DNA of 64,000 bases, taken from Deltaproteobacteria bacterium (GTDB lineage: Bacteria > Myxococcota_A > Polyangia > Polyangiales > Polyangiaceae). The position numbers were made by a program, and so were the translations under genes. Where the stretch lies: NCBI GenBank assembly GCA_016218915.1, contig JACRCQ010000021.1, positions 119,917 to 183,916 of the forward strand. The letters run 5' to 3'. The notes below the pieces were generated by a model, which worked only from the letters and a program-made list of their open reading frames with translations, did no database searches and had not been told where the DNA came from. Below, one piece after another: positions 10,889-20,133 of this stretch (positions are counted from its first letter, which is position 1; the number at the start of each line of letters is the position of its first letter).

Positions 10889-11788
10889 GTGCGCCGCTGG
10901 CCAATGCTCTGCACCTTGCTCGCAGCGGTCCTGGCCGCAGGATGCGATGGGATCCGTCCGAGCACGTTCACGGCCGGCTGGTCTGACCCCGTTGCCTCGG
11001 CAAGCGTCAGCGCGAGCGCAGCGCCTGAGCCCGAGTCTGAGCCAGGGTCCGAAACCCCACCCACAGCGACCGAGGAAGAGCAAGCGCCCTATCAGGGACT
11101 GCAGGTCTTCGATGACTGGCGCACCCACCACACTTCGTCATCGCCCTGCCCTGCTGAGATGGTGTTCATCAAGGACTTTTGCATCGATCGGTGGGAGGGC
11201 TCCCTGGTGGAGGTGACTCCAGAAGGGGTCAAGCCGTTTCCACCCACGCACAGGCCGGAGCAGCGACGCATCCGAGCTGTGTCGCGCCCGAACGTGATGC
11301 CACAGAGCTACATCGCGGGACACGAAGCCCAGCGCGCGTGCGAGATGGCGGGAAAGCGCTCGTGCACGGATGGGGAATGGTTTCGAGCGTGCGAGGGGCC
11401 CAAGGGAACCATCTTTCCCTACGGCACGGTGCTGGACAAGGAAGCCTGCAGAGGGGATCGCAAGCTCCACCCGATGCACGAGCTATACGGCGAGAATGCG
11501 GGCCAGGAGATCTGGATGGTCGAGCCCATGAACAACCCGGCCATCAACGAGCAATTCGACACGGTCGCGCTCACGGGCTCGTTGCCCAAGTGCGTGGGCC
11601 CCTGGGGCATCTTCGACATGGTGGGCAACCTGCAGGAGTGGACGAACGATCCGGCCGGAACTTTCCGCGGTGGCGCGTACTCGACCAACAATGCTCTGGG
11701 TTGTCAGTACTCGACGACCGTGCACGGTTTCGGCTACCACGACTACAGTCTCGGATTCCGCTGCTGCAGCGAGCCGTTCAATCCCTGA
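10889..11788 (+). CDS. SUMF1/FGE-sulfatase-domain lipoprotein
   Basis: A 299-aa lipoprotein with a formylglycine-generating-enzyme-like fold. GTG 10889 gives a signal peptide (MRRWPMLCTLLAAVLAAGC) with the lipobox LAAGC. An acidic Ser/Pro/Glu linker follows, then the SUMF1-type domain from about residue 90: MVFIKDFCIDRWE, AQRACEMAGKRSCTDGEW, GPWGIFDMVGNLQEW, FRGGAYS and the terminal LGFRCC. Such secreted proteins are abundant in myxobacteria and most are not proven sulfatase activators. ATG 10904 is a weaker alternative start because it loses the basic n-region. Confidence 0.88.
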   Translation: MRRWPMLCTLLAAVLAAGCDGIRPSTFTAGWSDPVASASVSASAAPEPESEPGSETPPTATEEEQAPYQGLQVFDDWRTHHTSSSPCPAEMVFIKDFCIDRWEGSLVEVTPEGVKPFPPTHRPEQRRIRAVSRPNVMPQSYIAGHEAQRACEMAGKRSCTDGEWFRACEGPKGTIFPYGTVLDKEACRGDRKLHPMHELYGENAGQEIWMVEPMNNPAINEQFDTVALTGSLPKCVGPWGIFDMVGNLQEWTNDPAGTFRGGAYSTNNALGCQYSTTVHGFGYHDYSLGFRCCSEPFNP

Positions 11789-11853
11789 GCGATACCCCTC
11801 TTGAGCCCGACGCGGGTTGATGGCAAGCACGATCCATCTGCAGGTGCAACACC

Positions 11854-12261
11854 ATGACGGCTGACAAATCAGCACGCGGCAAGATCCTGGTGGTCGACAA
11901 CGACGCGTCGGTCGCGATGCTCATGTCGGCGTTGCTGGAGACCAGCGGGTACGGCGTGATTTGCGCTGACAGCAACATCGGTCTGAATGTGGCCCGCAAG
12001 GAGCGCCCGATACTCATCTTCCTCGATGGGAGCGCGTCGCAGCGCTCCGGTGCGAGCCTGTACCGCGAGCTTCGCTGCGACCCCGAGCTGCAGCGCGTTC
12101 CGGTCGTGATGCTGTTCGACTCGCCTCCGCCGCCTCGCCGCAGCGGCAGCCCGCAGAAGCGACTTCCACCGCCAGATGCGTGCGTTACGCGCCCGTTCGC
12201 CCCGTACCTGCTGCTCGCAACCGTGGATCACTTGCTGCGCGCTCGCCTGTCGATCAACTGA
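11854..12261 (+). CDS. degenerate response-regulator receiver domain protein
   Basis: A 135-aa single-domain protein resembling a CheY-like receiver. The acidic pair is present (D15 and D17 in ILVVDNDAS), and D58 in ILIFLDGSA is the likely phospho-acceptor. The usual switch Lys before Pro is replaced by Arg (R113 in VTRPF), and a Pro/Arg-rich insert (SPPPPRRSGSPQKRLPPP) interrupts the domain before the last strand. Phosphorylation may therefore be impaired. No output domain and no adjacent histidine kinase are visible. Confidence 0.75.
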   Translation: MTADKSARGKILVVDNDASVAMLMSALLETSGYGVICADSNIGLNVARKERPILIFLDGSASQRSGASLYRELRCDPELQRVPVVMLFDSPPPPRRSGSPQKRLPPPDACVTRPFAPYLLLATVDHLLRARLSIN

Positions 12262-12331
12262 ATCAGGCGCTGCGCTGCGTCCCCCGCCCTCGATCATTGA
12301 CCCATTCCGCAGACCGGGGGATGACGTCTGC

Positions 12332-15300
12332 GTGAAATCGTCCCCGCGCACCTGCCGCCTCCTGGCCCTCGGCGTCCTCGCTTCCTCCCTTCTTGCCGCG
12401 TCGCCCGCACCCGGCGCAGACCCGGTGCACCCCGCACTCGTCGAAGCCCTGGCCGCGGCTCGCGCAGCGCGCGGACCTGAGCGCTACACAGCGGTCCGGT
12501 CGATCTGGAAGTCCTGGGACCAGACCGATCCCATCCAGGTCGAGCGCGCCCTGGTGCAGGTCGCCGAGGATCCGCAAGGCGATCCCGCGTCGAATGCCTA
12601 CGCATCCCTTCTGCTCGCCTATGCGCGCAGACGCAGGGGTGATCTCGATGGCGCCCGGGCTCGCATCAAGTCCCTCGGCTACGTCAGCCAGTGGCTCGTC
12701 ACCGGACCTTTTGACAACGACGGTCGCAGCGGTCTTGCCCGGGTGTTCGATCCAGAAGGGCAGCTCGGAGCAGCGCTCGACCTGCAGCGCGTCTTCGACG
12801 GCAAGGAGCGCCCCGTGCGCTGGCGCGCAGCCCCTGACGTCCACCCCTATGGCTGGGTCGACTTCGGCGATCTCCTCCGACCCAAGGACAAGATCTGCGC
12901 GTACGCCGCCGCATTCGTCCGCAGCAAGGCCGCGCGCGCACCCGCTCGCCCCGCAAGCGTCTGGATAGGCGCCGCCGGTGCCTTCAAGCTCTTCTGGAAT
13001 GGCGAAGAGGTCCTGTCCGACACCTCGTACCGGGAGCTCGACGCGGATCGGATGGCCGCACCCGTCACCGTCAAACCAGGCTGGAACCAGCTCACGGTGA
13101 AGGTGTGCGGCGACGACAGCACGCCCATGATGTCCGTGCGCCTTGCGGACGATCGCGGCGCGCCGGACGCGACGCTCGAAAGCTCTGCGGATCCCAACAT
13201 CGCCGGGCAGGCGGCCAAGAACCTGGCAAAGCCGCGCCCGGTCGTTGCCAAGGGCGAGCCCGTCAAGGTGGTGCTCAAAGGCACAGGGGACAAGACGAGC
13301 GTCGAAGCACCGGTCGCTCCTCCCACGCGCGCGAATGCGCCTGGTGGAGTCCGCGGTCCCCTGCAGGAATTCGCCAGGATCGCAGCGCAGAAGCCTGCAC
13401 CCGCTGCAGCGCTCGAAGCCTACGCGCGCTACCTGCTGCTCACAGGCGGCGATGATCCCACCGAGAACCGCGCTCGGGAGCTGGCACGACGCGCCGCCGA
13501 CCAGGCTCCATCCCCAGAACGTCTCCTGCTCGTGGCAAGTCTCGCAGAGGATCGAAACCAGGAGCGCGAGTGGATCGACAAGGCGGTTCGCCTTGCCAAG
13601 GATGATCCCAAGGTGCTGCTCGCGCAGGCTCGCCTCGCTCGCCGCAGCCCCAACTGGCGCGATGCGGTTCCCTTCTTCGATCGCGTGCTGAAGTCAGACC
13701 CGGACAACGTGGAAGCGATCCTCGGTCGCGTGGACCTCTACAACGAGGCAGGGCTCAAGCGGACCGCGCTGGTGATGCTCGAAAAGGCCATGGAGCGGAA
13801 CCCACGGGCCGTGAGCCTGCTCAGCGCCTACGCAGCGCAGCTGTCGAGCCTGGAGCGGCAGGTCGAGTCCGACGAGGTCTCGGACCGGTACAGCGCCTAC
13901 CGATTCGACGACAACACGTGGCAGGTGTGGCGCATCCGGCTGGCTGTGGCGCGTCGTGACAAGACCATGGCGGAGCACTGGATCTCCAGGATGCTCGCAA
14001 CTGACCCGGGCTCTTCCCACTCGCTGGGCGTGGCCGCGCGCGCCTACTGGGGTCTCGGCATGCCGGATCGCGCGCTCGCCATGTTCATCAAGGCGCTCGA
14101 TCTCGCCCCAGAAGACACGGAAACGATGAAGGAGATGGCCAGCGTGCTCGGCGAGATGGGTCGCCGAACCGAGCAGGTCCAGCTGCTTCGCAAGATCCTC
14201 GTGCTGCGCCCGCAGTTCAAGGAAGTGCGCGAGTACGTCGAGCACATCGAGCCGCCCCGTCCCCGCACCGACGAAGCCTACGCTTGGGAGCCGAGCAGGT
14301 TCCTCAGCCTTCGCGCAGCTCCTGCCGGCGGCTACAACCAGCGCACGCTGCGTCAGCTGCAGGTCACGACCGTGTACGAGAGCGGTCTTTCGAGCCGCTT
14401 TCATCAGGTCGTCTACCAGCCCATGACCGACGAGGCCGCAGCCTCAGCGCGTCAGTACGCCTTCGCCTACCAGGCCGACCGCCAGTCCGTGCAGCTTCGC
14501 GCAGGCAAGGTCTACCGCGCAGATGGTCGCGTCGACGAGGCCACCGAGAGCAATGAAGGGCCCAACGACAGCCCGGACATCGCCATGTACACCTCGGCTC
14601 GCACCTTCTACGTGCAATTCCCGAGGCTCAACGTGGGAGACATCGTCGAGCTCCGGTATCGCATCGACGACGTGACCGCGCAGAACGCATTCGCGGACTA
14701 CTTCGGCGAAGCGGTGTTCCTGCAGTCCTCGGCCCCGGTCAACAACGCCGAGTACGTCGTCATCGCCCCAAAGAGCCGTCCTCTCTACTTCTCGGCCTCC
14801 ACGCTCCCCGGCATCACGCGCGAGGAAAAGGATCTTGGCGACAGCCGCCTCACGCGCTTCTTCGTGCCTTCGGTCGCTGCCATGGCCCCGGAGCCGCACA
14901 TGCCGCCCTGGTCCGAAGTGCTCGGTCACGTGCACGTGTCGACCTACCGGACCTGGGACGATGTGGGCAAGTGGTACTGGGGCCTAGCCAAGGATCAGCT
15001 CACACCTGACGACGAGGTGCGCGCTGTCGTCGATCGAATCACCAAAGGGCTCACCACAGAGCAGGACAAGGTCCGGGCGATCTACGACTACGTGGTCCAG
15101 CGCACCCGGTACGTCGCTCTCGAGTTCGGTATCTACGGCTACAAGCCACGACGTGCTTCGCAGACCTTTGCCCGCGGCTGGGGCGACTGCAAAGACAAGG
15201 CTGCCCTCATCGTCACCATGTGCCGCGTCGCTGGCATTCCTGCCTCCATGGTCCTGGTCCGAAGCGGCATGCGCGGCGACTTCCCCGCAGAGCCCGCCAG

Positions 15301-16117
15301 CCTCGCGCCCTTTGACCACGCAATCGCCTACGTTCCGTCGCTCGACCTGTACCTCGACGGCACCGCGCAGTTCGCAGGCTCCAGGGAGCTGCCCTCGTTC
15401 GACCGGGATTCGCTTGCGCTCGTCGTGAGCGAGCAGGGCTCAAAGCTGGTGCATCTGCCGGATCCGCCCGCAGATGCCACGCAGCGCGTGCGACGGGTCG
15501 AAGCCACCATCGCCCCCAATGGGGCAGCCACCATCGACCTGCGATTGGAGGCCACCGGCGCGTTCGCTGCCCAATGGCGCGATCGATACCATGGCGCATC
15601 CACACGCCGGGATCGGGTCTCGCGCGACGTGGCAGCGGATCTGCCGGGTTTTGAGCTTGCGGCCGGCGCCGCAGGGCTGGAACCCGCTGATTTTGACGAC
15701 ATCGAGCAGCCCGCTCGGGTCCACGTGCGAGGAAAAGCCCCAACCCTGGGTCGCAAGGACGGCGACGACCTTTCCCTTCAGGTCGCATCGGCCGATCGGT
15801 TCGTACCCTCTCTCGCTTCGCTCTCCCAGCGCCACCAGGACCTGAGGATCCACTTCAAGTCCACCCTGGATGAAACCTGGACCCTGAAGCTCCCGGCAGG
15901 GATGGTCATCAAGTCCCTACCGACGCCAAGCAGCGCGACCACGGACGTTGGGGCCTACGAGCTGTCTGTGGACCGCAAGGAGGGCGTGGTGGTGGTCCAC
16001 AGCAAGGTCTCGTTCACCAAAACCCGAATCAAACCCGCCGAGTACGCGGCCTTCGTGAGCTTCTGCGAGCAGGTGGATCGGGCCTTTGGCCAGCGCCTGG
16101 TGATCGGAAAGAAGTAG
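12332..16117 (+). CDS. secreted TPR / DUF3857 / transglutaminase-like giant protein
   Basis: 1261 aa from GTG 12332, which gives a signal peptide (LLALGVLASSLLAASPAPGA). In order: an N-terminal PA14-like or beta-sandwich part (about 90-280), a helical TPR region (about 340-640, for example DPKVLLAQARLARRSPNWRD and MPDRALAMFIKALDLAPED), a DUF3857 domain (about 670-880), then a transglutaminase core with an apparent Cys-His-Asp triad: C953 (GWGDCKDKA), H996 (FDHAIAY) and D1009 (LYLDGTA). A C-terminal DUF3858-like beta domain follows. The family is envelope-associated; the substrate is unknown. The membrane-tethered sigma gene lies 70 bp downstream on the same strand. Confidence 0.88.
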   Translation: MKSSPRTCRLLALGVLASSLLAASPAPGADPVHPALVEALAAARAARGPERYTAVRSIWKSWDQTDPIQVERALVQVAEDPQGDPASNAYASLLLAYARRRRGDLDGARARIKSLGYVSQWLVTGPFDNDGRSGLARVFDPEGQLGAALDLQRVFDGKERPVRWRAAPDVHPYGWVDFGDLLRPKDKICAYAAAFVRSKAARAPARPASVWIGAAGAFKLFWNGEEVLSDTSYRELDADRMAAPVTVKPGWNQLTVKVCGDDSTPMMSVRLADDRGAPDATLESSADPNIAGQAAKNLAKPRPVVAKGEPVKVVLKGTGDKTSVEAPVAPPTRANAPGGVRGPLQEFARIAAQKPAPAAALEAYARYLLLTGGDDPTENRARELARRAADQAPSPERLLLVASLAEDRNQEREWIDKAVRLAKDDPKVLLAQARLARRSPNWRDAVPFFDRVLKSDPDNVEAILGRVDLYNEAGLKRTALVMLEKAMERNPRAVSLLSAYAAQLSSLERQVESDEVSDRYSAYRFDDNTWQVWRIRLAVARRDKTMAEHWISRMLATDPGSSHSLGVAARAYWGLGMPDRALAMFIKALDLAPEDTETMKEMASVLGEMGRRTEQVQLLRKILVLRPQFKEVREYVEHIEPPRPRTDEAYAWEPSRFLSLRAAPAGGYNQRTLRQLQVTTVYESGLSSRFHQVVYQPMTDEAAASARQYAFAYQADRQSVQLRAGKVYRADGRVDEATESNEGPNDSPDIAMYTSARTFYVQFPRLNVGDIVELRYRIDDVTAQNAFADYFGEAVFLQSSAPVNNAEYVVIAPKSRPLYFSASTLPGITREEKDLGDSRLTRFFVPSVAAMAPEPHMPPWSEVLGHVHVSTYRTWDDVGKWYWGLAKDQLTPDDEVRAVVDRITKGLTTEQDKVRAIYDYVVQRTRYVALEFGIYGYKPRRASQTFARGWGDCKDKAALIVTMCRVAGIPASMVLVRSGMRGDFPAEPASLAPFDHAIAYVPSLDLYLDGTAQFAGSRELPSFDRDSLALVVSEQGSKLVHLPDPPADATQRVRRVEATIAPNGAATIDLRLEATGAFAAQWRDRYHGASTRRDRVSRDVAADLPGFELAAGAAGLEPADFDDIEQPARVHVRGKAPTLGRKDGDDLSLQVASADRFVPSLASLSQRHQDLRIHFKSTLDETWTLKLPAGMVIKSLPTPSSATTDVGAYELSVDRKEGVVVVHSKVSFTKTRIKPAEYAAFVSFCEQVDRAFGQRLVIGKK

Positions 16118-16187
16118 CTGGCCGCCTGACCTCAAAAAAAATCCCAAGACCGTGTCACAGGGAAAGGTCCACATCCGATGCTAGGAT

Positions 16188-17390
16188 GTGACCATCGCGA
16201 TGCCCTCCACCGTATCCGCGCGTTTCCAAGACCTGTCGGACCCGTCGTTGCGCAAGGGACTCGAGCAGATGTTCCGCTCTCGAGTGCCGGCCTCCGAAGT
16301 GGATGACCTGGTCCAGGCAACGTTGACCGACGCCTTGGCGTCCAAATCGGTCCCCAAGGAATCCGAGGAGGTCCGTCGCTGGGTTTTCGGCATTGCCAGG
16401 CACAAGATCGTCGATTTCTACCGGCGATCCAAGCGCGAGCGCCCAGGCTCGCTCCCTGAGATCCCAGTGGCCGGAGCGCCTCATGGTGCCAAGGACCTGA
16501 TGCACTGGGCCGAAAAGGAGCTCGCAGACAACTCCCAGGCTGACGAAACCCTCGACTGGATGCTGCGCGAGGGCGACGGCGACAAGCTCGAGAAGATCGC
16601 GGAAGAGGACCAGGTTCCAGCTCCGAGAGTCAGGCAGCGGGTGAATCGTTGGCGCAAGCATCTGCGCGAACGCTGGGCTGCAGAGCTCGCGGCCGTGGCT
16701 GCCATTGCGGTGGTTCTGGGTGCGCTGTGGTACGCGTGGCGGCATCAGCCGCAGAACCCGGTCGTCGAGGTTGGACCGGACAAGTCCAATGTCCCGCCGG
16801 TCGACTCTGCGATGCTGCGCGCCGTAGACCTGCGGACGCGCGCGCTGCAGGAGTGTGAGAAGAGGGAGTGGCAGTCCTGCCTGAACGGGCTCGACGAGGC
16901 CGCCAAGCTCGACCCGACCGGCGACCGCGCGGATCAGGTGGTCAAGGCGCGCCAGGGGGCAGCCGATGCGCTCAAGGCTCCCGAGGCTCCCGCGCCCACG
17001 CCATCCTCGAGCAGCAACACCGACCGCGCGCCAACCAAGGAGCTGTCGCCCATGCCGACCGAAGCTCCGCCCATGAAGATGGCGCCCAAGTCCGAGGAGA
17101 AGACGACGCCTGCCCCCAAGAAGAAGGGGCCCACGACCAGCGAGTTCAAGGACTCCAAGGAATGGGAGTTCAACGTCGCTCCGACGAACAACGCGCCGCC
17201 CGCCACCAAGGACGCGCCGCAGACGCCGGCACCGCAGCAGACGACGGCCCCACAGCAGACCACTCCGCAGCAGGCGCCCCAGAAGCCTGACGACGCGCCG
17301 ATGCAGCAGAGCCAGCCCAAGAAGAACAAGGGCGGCAAGCCTACGTCCGGTGGCAAGGAGAGCGGCTACGACTGGGGCTCAGGCAAGTAG
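16188..17390 (+). CDS. sigma-70-like protein with membrane anchor and Pro/Gln-rich tail
   Basis: 400 aa in three parts. Residues 1-165 look like a short ECF-type sigma factor: a region-2-like segment (PASEVDDLVQATLTDAL, VRRWVFGIARHKIVDFYRR) and a weak region-4-like helix-turn-helix (VPAPRVRQRVNRWRKHLRERW). A single transmembrane helix follows (about 166-186, AELAAVAAIAVVLGALWYAW). The rest (about 190-400) is a putative extracytoplasmic tail, first a short helical stretch with two Cys (LQECEKREWQSCLNGLDEAAK), then low-complexity Pro/Thr/Gln/Lys sequence. Start GTG 16188 or ATG 16200. No separate anti-sigma gene is visible. Confidence 0.75.
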   Translation: MTIAMPSTVSARFQDLSDPSLRKGLEQMFRSRVPASEVDDLVQATLTDALASKSVPKESEEVRRWVFGIARHKIVDFYRRSKRERPGSLPEIPVAGAPHGAKDLMHWAEKELADNSQADETLDWMLREGDGDKLEKIAEEDQVPAPRVRQRVNRWRKHLRERWAAELAAVAAIAVVLGALWYAWRHQPQNPVVEVGPDKSNVPPVDSAMLRAVDLRTRALQECEKREWQSCLNGLDEAAKLDPTGDRADQVVKARQGAADALKAPEAPAPTPSSSSNTDRAPTKELSPMPTEAPPMKMAPKSEEKTTPAPKKKGPTTSEFKDSKEWEFNVAPTNNAPPATKDAPQTPAPQQTTAPQQTTPQQAPQKPDDAPMQQSQPKKNKGGKPTSGGKESGYDWGSGK

Positions 17391-17397
17391 AGGCCCT

Positions 17398-19062
17398 TCA
17401 ACGCCGCAGGTACACGTCGAAGTCCTCAATCGTCGCGACCCGGCTGTACTGCGTGTCGATCAGGTTCTTCAGGTCCCAGAATCCCAGCAGGCTCGCCTCT
17501 GAATCGAGGCTGTCGCCCGTGACCACCGGGAACACGTCTCGATGCTCCACCACGATCGCGCGCGGCGGGCTGCGGCGCAGATCTTCCATGAGCCGACCTC
17601 GCGATTCTTCCCGGAACCAGGCCACGCGCTGGGGCACGTTGTAGATGTACCGGGTCGCAGGCATTCGCTGCGCCACGTCGTAGATGAACGGCTCGAACCC
17701 CCAGATGTACACCGGATCCGTCGGCGCAGTGTTCGCCTGCAGCCATCGGACCACCTTCATGTTCTGCTCGTAGTCCACGTCCGCAACGCTGTAGAGCTTG
17801 GCAGCCACGCGCTCTCGGGCCGCTGCGTCGCCCGACATCAGCACCGACGTGCGCTGCCAGCTTCGATCCCAGAACGTCTCGCCAAGATCGCGCGTGGCCG
17901 TCCGCGCCCGCGCGAACAGGTAGAACATGCCCACGAACAGCACCACGTACGTTGGGCCGCGACGCTGGCAGATCCGCCAGAGCTTCCACAGCCCGAGCCC
18001 GCCGATGAACGCTCCGAGCGGATACGTTCCTGCGAAGTGGTAGGGGAAGAACTTGGATTGGATCGCGATCCCCACCAGGTGCAGAAACACGATCCCCAGG
18101 ATGAGCAGCAGCCCACGCGTCTCGCGGCTGTCGGTCCTCGCAAGCCCCAGCGTCAGCGCCATGCCGATGAACAGCGGTCCCGCGCCTGCCACCGAGAAGT
18201 ATTCGAAGGCGTAGTACAGGTAGTTTGGCCACCATTCCGACGACCAGGTCGTGGACCCGTAGCCCGGCGCGAACACGAAGAGCGTCTGGTACAGGTCACC
18301 CCACGCTCCGCGCGCTTTGAAGTATGAGACGCACAGCAGCAGCGAGAGCAGCGTCCCGGCTCCCACGCCCACCACGGACATGGCGCTTCGCTTCCAGCTC
18401 AGCCCCTGACGCCGCAGCTCCAGCAGCAGGTAGATCGAGGCTACCAGCGACGCTCCGCCCATCTGCGGCTTCATGAGCCCAGCCAGCCCGAAGCAGGCGC
18501 CGGCTCCGACCCACATCGCCCACGCCCTGCGTCGCAGGCCTTTGTCCGGCGCGAGGATCTTTTCGTCCGTCACCAGCACCAGACCGATCACCGTGAGCAC
18601 GCCGCCAAACGATTCCGGCTGCGCGGTGTGCCAGAACTCGAGCTGCGCATCCACCACGATGGCAACCACGGCGCCCATGAATCCGGCAAGTCGTGTTCCG
18701 AACAGACGCCGCGACAGGGTCATGAAAGCGGGCACGAGCGCTGCAAGGCACAGCGCCTGCAACAGCCGGATACCCCATTGTCCTGGACCGAAGACCGCGC
18801 GCGCCAGGGCGTAGACGAAGAACACGCCCGGCGGCTTGAAGTCCCACATGTCGCGGTAGGGCATTCCGCCGCGAACCATCGAATCCGCAACGACCGCATA
18901 GATGCCCTGATCGCGGCCGTACTTGTACTGAAGCACCTGCAGCAGCGCGAAGAGCGCGAGCGCGATGCCCCCGGCGATCAGCGCCCGATCGCTCCAGACG
19001 CAGAACTCGTCACGCGCCTCGCTGGCAGTCTCGCCCGTTGCAGGGGGGGTCGATGCAGACAC
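17398..19062 (-). CDS. polytopic membrane glycosyltransferase, GT39/ArnT-like
   Basis: A 554-aa membrane protein with roughly ten hydrophobic segments. The first extracytoplasmic loop has the family pattern DQGIYAVVADSMVRGGMPYR followed by DFKPPGVFFVYA, where the acidic residue is the expected catalytic base. Such enzymes transfer sugars from polyprenyl-phosphate donors to proteins or lipids on the outer face of the inner membrane. The start is GTG 19062. It converges on the tethered-sigma gene with only seven bases between stops. The acceptor cannot be inferred. Confidence 0.85.
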   Translation of the reverse strand: MSASTPPATGETASEARDEFCVWSDRALIAGGIALALFALLQVLQYKYGRDQGIYAVVADSMVRGGMPYRDMWDFKPPGVFFVYALARAVFGPGQWGIRLLQALCLAALVPAFMTLSRRLFGTRLAGFMGAVVAIVVDAQLEFWHTAQPESFGGVLTVIGLVLVTDEKILAPDKGLRRRAWAMWVGAGACFGLAGLMKPQMGGASLVASIYLLLELRRQGLSWKRSAMSVVGVGAGTLLSLLLCVSYFKARGAWGDLYQTLFVFAPGYGSTTWSSEWWPNYLYYAFEYFSVAGAGPLFIGMALTLGLARTDSRETRGLLLILGIVFLHLVGIAIQSKFFPYHFAGTYPLGAFIGGLGLWKLWRICQRRGPTYVVLFVGMFYLFARARTATRDLGETFWDRSWQRTSVLMSGDAAARERVAAKLYSVADVDYEQNMKVVRWLQANTAPTDPVYIWGFEPFIYDVAQRMPATRYIYNVPQRVAWFREESRGRLMEDLRRSPPRAIVVEHRDVFPVVTGDSLDSEASLLGFWDLKNLIDTQYSRVATIEDFDVYLRR

Positions 19063-19119
19063 GCGGCCGTCCTATCACGAGCCTTGCGCTAGCGCAGCCT
19101 GTTCTGCAAATCCCGTCGG

Positions 19120-20034
19120 CTAGAACCGCGATCCCATGGGCGCCGCAGGCGTGGTGCCGAATCCGACGCCCACGATCAGTCCCACGAACGATACCGTGGA
19201 TCTGGCGAAGTGCTCAGCTCCCGCGTTGTCGACCCACCGGATGTCGCCTCCGTACAGGTGCGCCTCGGTGCAGATCAGCAGCATGCCCGGCTGACCGCAG
19301 AGCAGTGCAGAGCCGATGTCCACAGGAGACCCTGGATCGCTGCCCGCATCGATTCTCTTGCCGCTCGCCTCCAGGTGCAGCCAGGTGCTGTGCAGCGCGA
19401 GCGTTCCTCCTGCCGCAAGGGAGCTCCCTAGCCTGCGCCGACCGTCCTCGCCCGTGCTGTACCTGCCGGCCAGCACAGGTCCAGCCGAAGCGCGCGCCTC
19501 CAGCATCCAGTCTCCGGCAGCGTGCTGCCAGCCCACCTCGCCCGTCGGGAGCTCGATCATCGACACCCACAGCTTGCTGTTGCCTGTCCCCATCAGGTGC
19601 ATGCCCGCGCGAAGGAAGGGCCCGCTCCCCTCCCCCTCCATCCTGGTCTTGCTCGTCTGAAGCCGAAACCCGAACGCTGCATCGAGCTGCCCGAGCATGG
19701 CAGCGCCGGAGAAGCCGAGGTTCAGGTTGAACCGCGGAACGAACGGGCCGCTGGTGTAGTAGTTGCTGGACCGCATCCAGGCGAGGCCGAACTCGGTGAC
19801 TTGGGAAGACTGGCTGCCCCCGCGCTGCTCCTGGATACCCCAGTACAATCCGACGCCGAGAAGCGCGTGGTCCGGGTCGCCTTTGGACTTGCTCGGTCGT
19901 GAGGGCGGCTCCGGACCCCGCGGCGGCTCCGGGGACGGCTCAGGAGAGACCGCGATCAGCAGGGGTCCCTCGGTGGCGAGCGCCACAGACGGGATGGGTG
20001 TCCATGCGATCGCAAGAGGAATCAGGAGCGACAT
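19120..20034 (-). CDS. secreted or outer-membrane beta-rich protein, unknown
   Basis: 304 aa. The N-terminus (MSLLIPLAIAWTPIPSVALA) looks like a signal peptide, followed by a Pro/Glu/Ser-rich linker (about 30-50) and a body of alternating short strands rich in Gly, aromatics and Ser (LLGVGLYWGIQEQ, FNLNLGFSGAAMLGQLDAAFGF) that suggests an outer-membrane barrel. I do not recognise a family. It is co-oriented with the activase gene, which ends 99 bp upstream of its start. Confidence 0.7.
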   Translation of the reverse strand: MSLLIPLAIAWTPIPSVALATEGPLLIAVSPEPSPEPPRGPEPPSRPSKSKGDPDHALLGVGLYWGIQEQRGGSQSSQVTEFGLAWMRSSNYYTSGPFVPRFNLNLGFSGAAMLGQLDAAFGFRLQTSKTRMEGEGSGPFLRAGMHLMGTGNSKLWVSMIELPTGEVGWQHAAGDWMLEARASAGPVLAGRYSTGEDGRRRLGSSLAAGGTLALHSTWLHLEASGKRIDAGSDPGSPVDIGSALLCGQPGMLLICTEAHLYGGDIRWVDNAGAEHFARSTVSFVGLIVGVGFGTTPAAPMGSRF

Positions 20035-20133
20035 GGCAGCACAACGCTGGGGGGTTCGCGCAGATTACACCGCAGAGTCGCGGCCGCCAGGGCAACTTCG
20101 GCGCGCGCTGCCGCGGGTTGTGCGGGACCGAGG

